From assembly GCF_014650715.1 (NCBI RefSeq), contig NZ_BMVM01000020.1, positions 1-64,000 on the forward strand: a DNA stretch of 64,000 bases, read 5' to 3'. This DNA comes from Streptomyces bluensis (GTDB lineage Bacteria; Actinomycetota; Actinomycetes; Streptomycetales; Streptomycetaceae). The position numbers and the translations under genes were made by a program. The notes under the pieces were generated by a model. The model was not told the DNA's origin. It searched no databases and was given only the letters and a program-made list of their open reading frames with translations. Each line of letters begins with the position of its first letter. The first letter of the stretch is position 1. This document shows positions 62,462 to 64,000 of the stretch, piece by piece.

Positions 62462-63456
62462 CGGTGACCGTCGAAGGGGGCGGGCGGGCCGCCGGCAGGC
62501 ACCGGCGCGGCGGGCCACGCCGCGCCCGCCCCCGTGCTCGCACCGGCACCCGTTCCCGTACCCGTGACTCGTACGTCCTGTTCCTGCTGCCGGGCGTCCT
62601 CGCCTTCCTCGCCGTCGTGGTCGTGCCGTTCCTGATGAACACCGGGGTGAGCTTCACCGACTGGCAGGGCGTGGGCTCGCCCGACTGGTCCGGGCTCGCC
62701 AACTACCGGGAGCTGGTGGACGACTCCGCCTTCTGGGCGTCGTTCCGGCACAGCCTGTTCATGGTGGTCGCCATGGCGGTCGTACCGACCGCGATCGGGC
62801 TCGTGCTGGCCGCGGCACTGTTCGACTTCGTCGGCAAGCACTTCGGCAGCCGGACGGCCGCAGTGCTGCGCGCCTGCTTCTACCTGCCGCAGGTGCTGCC
62901 GATCGCGGTCGCGGGCATCGTGTGGAGCTGGATCCTCGCGCCGGACAACGGCTCCCTCAACGCACTGCTGAAGGCCGTCGGCCTCGGCTCCTGGCAGCAG
63001 GACTGGCTCGGCGACCCCGACCTCGCCCTCTACAGCGTCATGGGCGTGATGGTGTGGGTGCAGCTCGGTTTCCCGCTCGTCGTCTTCATGGCGGGCCTGC
63101 AACGCGTCGATCCGCAGCTGTACGAGGCCGCCGAACTGGACGGCGCGGGCTGGTGGCGCCGCTTCCGGCACATCACGCTCCCCCAGATCCGCCCGGAGAT
63201 CCACGTCGTCCTGACGTGGTGCACGATCGCCGCGCTGAAGGTCTTCGGCGCGGTGTACGTGCTGACCAAGGGAGGTCCGGGCGGCGCGACCGACGTCCCC
63301 TCCTACTTCTCCTTCACCACGTTCTTCGAGAAGACCCAGGTGGGCTACGGCGCCGCGATCTCCACCGTGCTCACCGTGCTCGTCCTGCTGCTGGCGCTGG
63401 CCGGACTCCGGCTCCAGACGCGGGCCGAGGACGCCGAGGAGGGGCTTCGCTCATGA
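62458..63456 (+). CDS. Sugar ABC transporter permease, MalF type
   Basis: 332 residues from an ATG that overlaps the binding-protein stop by 4 nt. A basic N terminus (RRARPRARTGTRSRTRD) precedes six membrane helices, with the EAA loop LYEAAELDGAGWWRRFRHITLPQIRPE. It forms a heterodimer with the next gene's product. No ATPase gene is seen in the window, so the shared MsiK ATPase is likely. Confidence 0.92.
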   Translation: MTVTVEGGGRAAGRHRRGGPRRARPRARTGTRSRTRDSYVLFLLPGVLAFLAVVVVPFLMNTGVSFTDWQGVGSPDWSGLANYRELVDDSAFWASFRHSLFMVVAMAVVPTAIGLVLAAALFDFVGKHFGSRTAAVLRACFYLPQVLPIAVAGIVWSWILAPDNGSLNALLKAVGLGSWQQDWLGDPDLALYSVMGVMVWVQLGFPLVVFMAGLQRVDPQLYEAAELDGAGWWRRFRHITLPQIRPEIHVVLTWCTIAALKVFGAVYVLTKGGPGGATDVPSYFSFTTFFEKTQVGYGAAISTVLTVLVLLLALAGLRLQTRAEDAEEGLRS

Positions 63457-64000
63457 CGGGCAGGACGACAGCCGTACGCACCTCCACCGGACCACGCACC
63501 GCCCTGCGCCGCTCCCCGGTGCTCCTGGCCCTGGTCATCGCCGCGCTCTTCATGGTCGTGCCGTTCCTGATCGTCGCGGTCAACGCGGTGAAGTCGCCCG
63601 CCGAGTACTCGGCCGACGGCCCGCTCAGCCTCCCCGACGGCCTCTACCTCGACGGCCTGAAGAGCTTCTGGGAACGCGTCGGCTTCGGGCAGAAACTCTT
63701 CAACTCGTTCCTGATCAGCGGCGCGGTGGCAGTGCTGGCCGTCGTGCTCTCCGTCCTCAACGCGTACGCGATCGGCATCGGCCGGATCAGGGGCCGCACC
63801 TGGGTGCTGGCCTTCTTCGTCCTCGCCAACGTGCTGCCGCAGGAGGCGCTGGTCTACCCGATCTACTACCTGAGCAAGGAAGCCGGCCTGTACGACACCC
63901 GGCTCAGCGTGATCATCGTGTTCACGGTCATCCAGGCGGCCTTCGGCACCTACCTGCTCTCCGCCGTCCTGGGCCGGTTCCCGCGCGAGATCATCGAGGC
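63453..64000 (+). CDS. Sugar ABC transporter permease, MalG type, 3' end outside window
   Basis: The first 182 residues of a MalG-type permease, starting at an ATG that overlaps the previous stop by 4 nt. Membrane helices VLLALVIAALFMVVPFLIVAVNAV, LISGAVAVLAVVLSVLNAYAIGI and VLAFFVLANVLPQEALVYPIYYL are present. The frame ends at FPREIIEA, just where the EAA loop begins. It completes the CUT1 permease pair of this operon. Confidence 0.9.
   Translation, partial: MTGRTTAVRTSTGPRTALRRSPVLLALVIAALFMVVPFLIVAVNAVKSPAEYSADGPLSLPDGLYLDGLKSFWERVGFGQKLFNSFLISGAVAVLAVVLSVLNAYAIGIGRIRGRTWVLAFFVLANVLPQEALVYPIYYLSKEAGLYDTRLSVIIVFTVIQAAFGTYLLSAVLGRFPREIIE

Overview
The window is high-GC DNA with strong third-position G/C bias, frequent GTG/TTG starts preceded by GGAGG-like ribosome sites, 1-4 nt start/stop overlaps, and a gene set typical of Streptomyces: SigU/anti-sigma, an NnaR-type regulator, a MatAB-like pair, DasABC-like transporters and a Streptomyces-type type VII secretion (T7SS/ESX) locus. 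The run murA, hup, malic enzyme, HelD-like helicase, anti-sigma, sigma, NnaR, NarK, acyltransferase, MatB, MatA matches from memory the gene order around SCO2943-SCO2963 of S. coelicolor. This was not checked by a search.

Positions 1-26900 form a T7SS island. On the minus strand, reading down from 16341, lie eccD, eccB, two WXG100-type proteins, three further small T7SS-associated proteins, a 1141-residue coiled-coil AAWKG-type protein, a YbaB-like protein and a giant effector (at least 2500 residues, cut by the left edge). The effector joins a WXG100-like/CpnT_N-type front end to a Pro/Thr-rich linker, a pierisin/scabin-like ADP-ribosyltransferase domain and two tandem copies of a HExxH metallopeptidase-like module. 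eccC runs divergently from eccD. mycP (mycosin) and an EccA-like protein that fuses a right-handed beta-helix to two CbxX-type AAA+ domains follow. A SUKH-4 family immunity-type protein closes the island. I do not recognise an eccE gene.

Positions 27000-38600 hold a three-subunit xanthine-dehydrogenase-type operon, then a DasABC-like amino-sugar ABC transporter with a GH20 hexosaminidase. A dre-like (DasR) box lies upstream of the binding-protein gene. DUF3039 and YqgE genes follow.

Positions 38600-56000 are conserved core: murA and hup convergent on a strong terminator, NAD-type malic enzyme, a HelD-like helicase, a sigU-like sigma factor with its zinc anti-sigma factor, a CGNR zinc-finger protein, nnaR with narK (GlnR-like half-sites upstream), and an operon of matA-like, matB-like (deacetylase plus GT2 synthase) and acyltransferase genes for surface polysaccharide.

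Positions 56000-64000 carry a LysR regulator divergent from an MFS exporter, a DUF574-type methyltransferase, a cytochrome P450, and the start of a sugar ABC transporter operon behind two LacI-type palindromes. The operon runs off the right edge. I found no tRNA, rRNA, CRISPR array or transposase.
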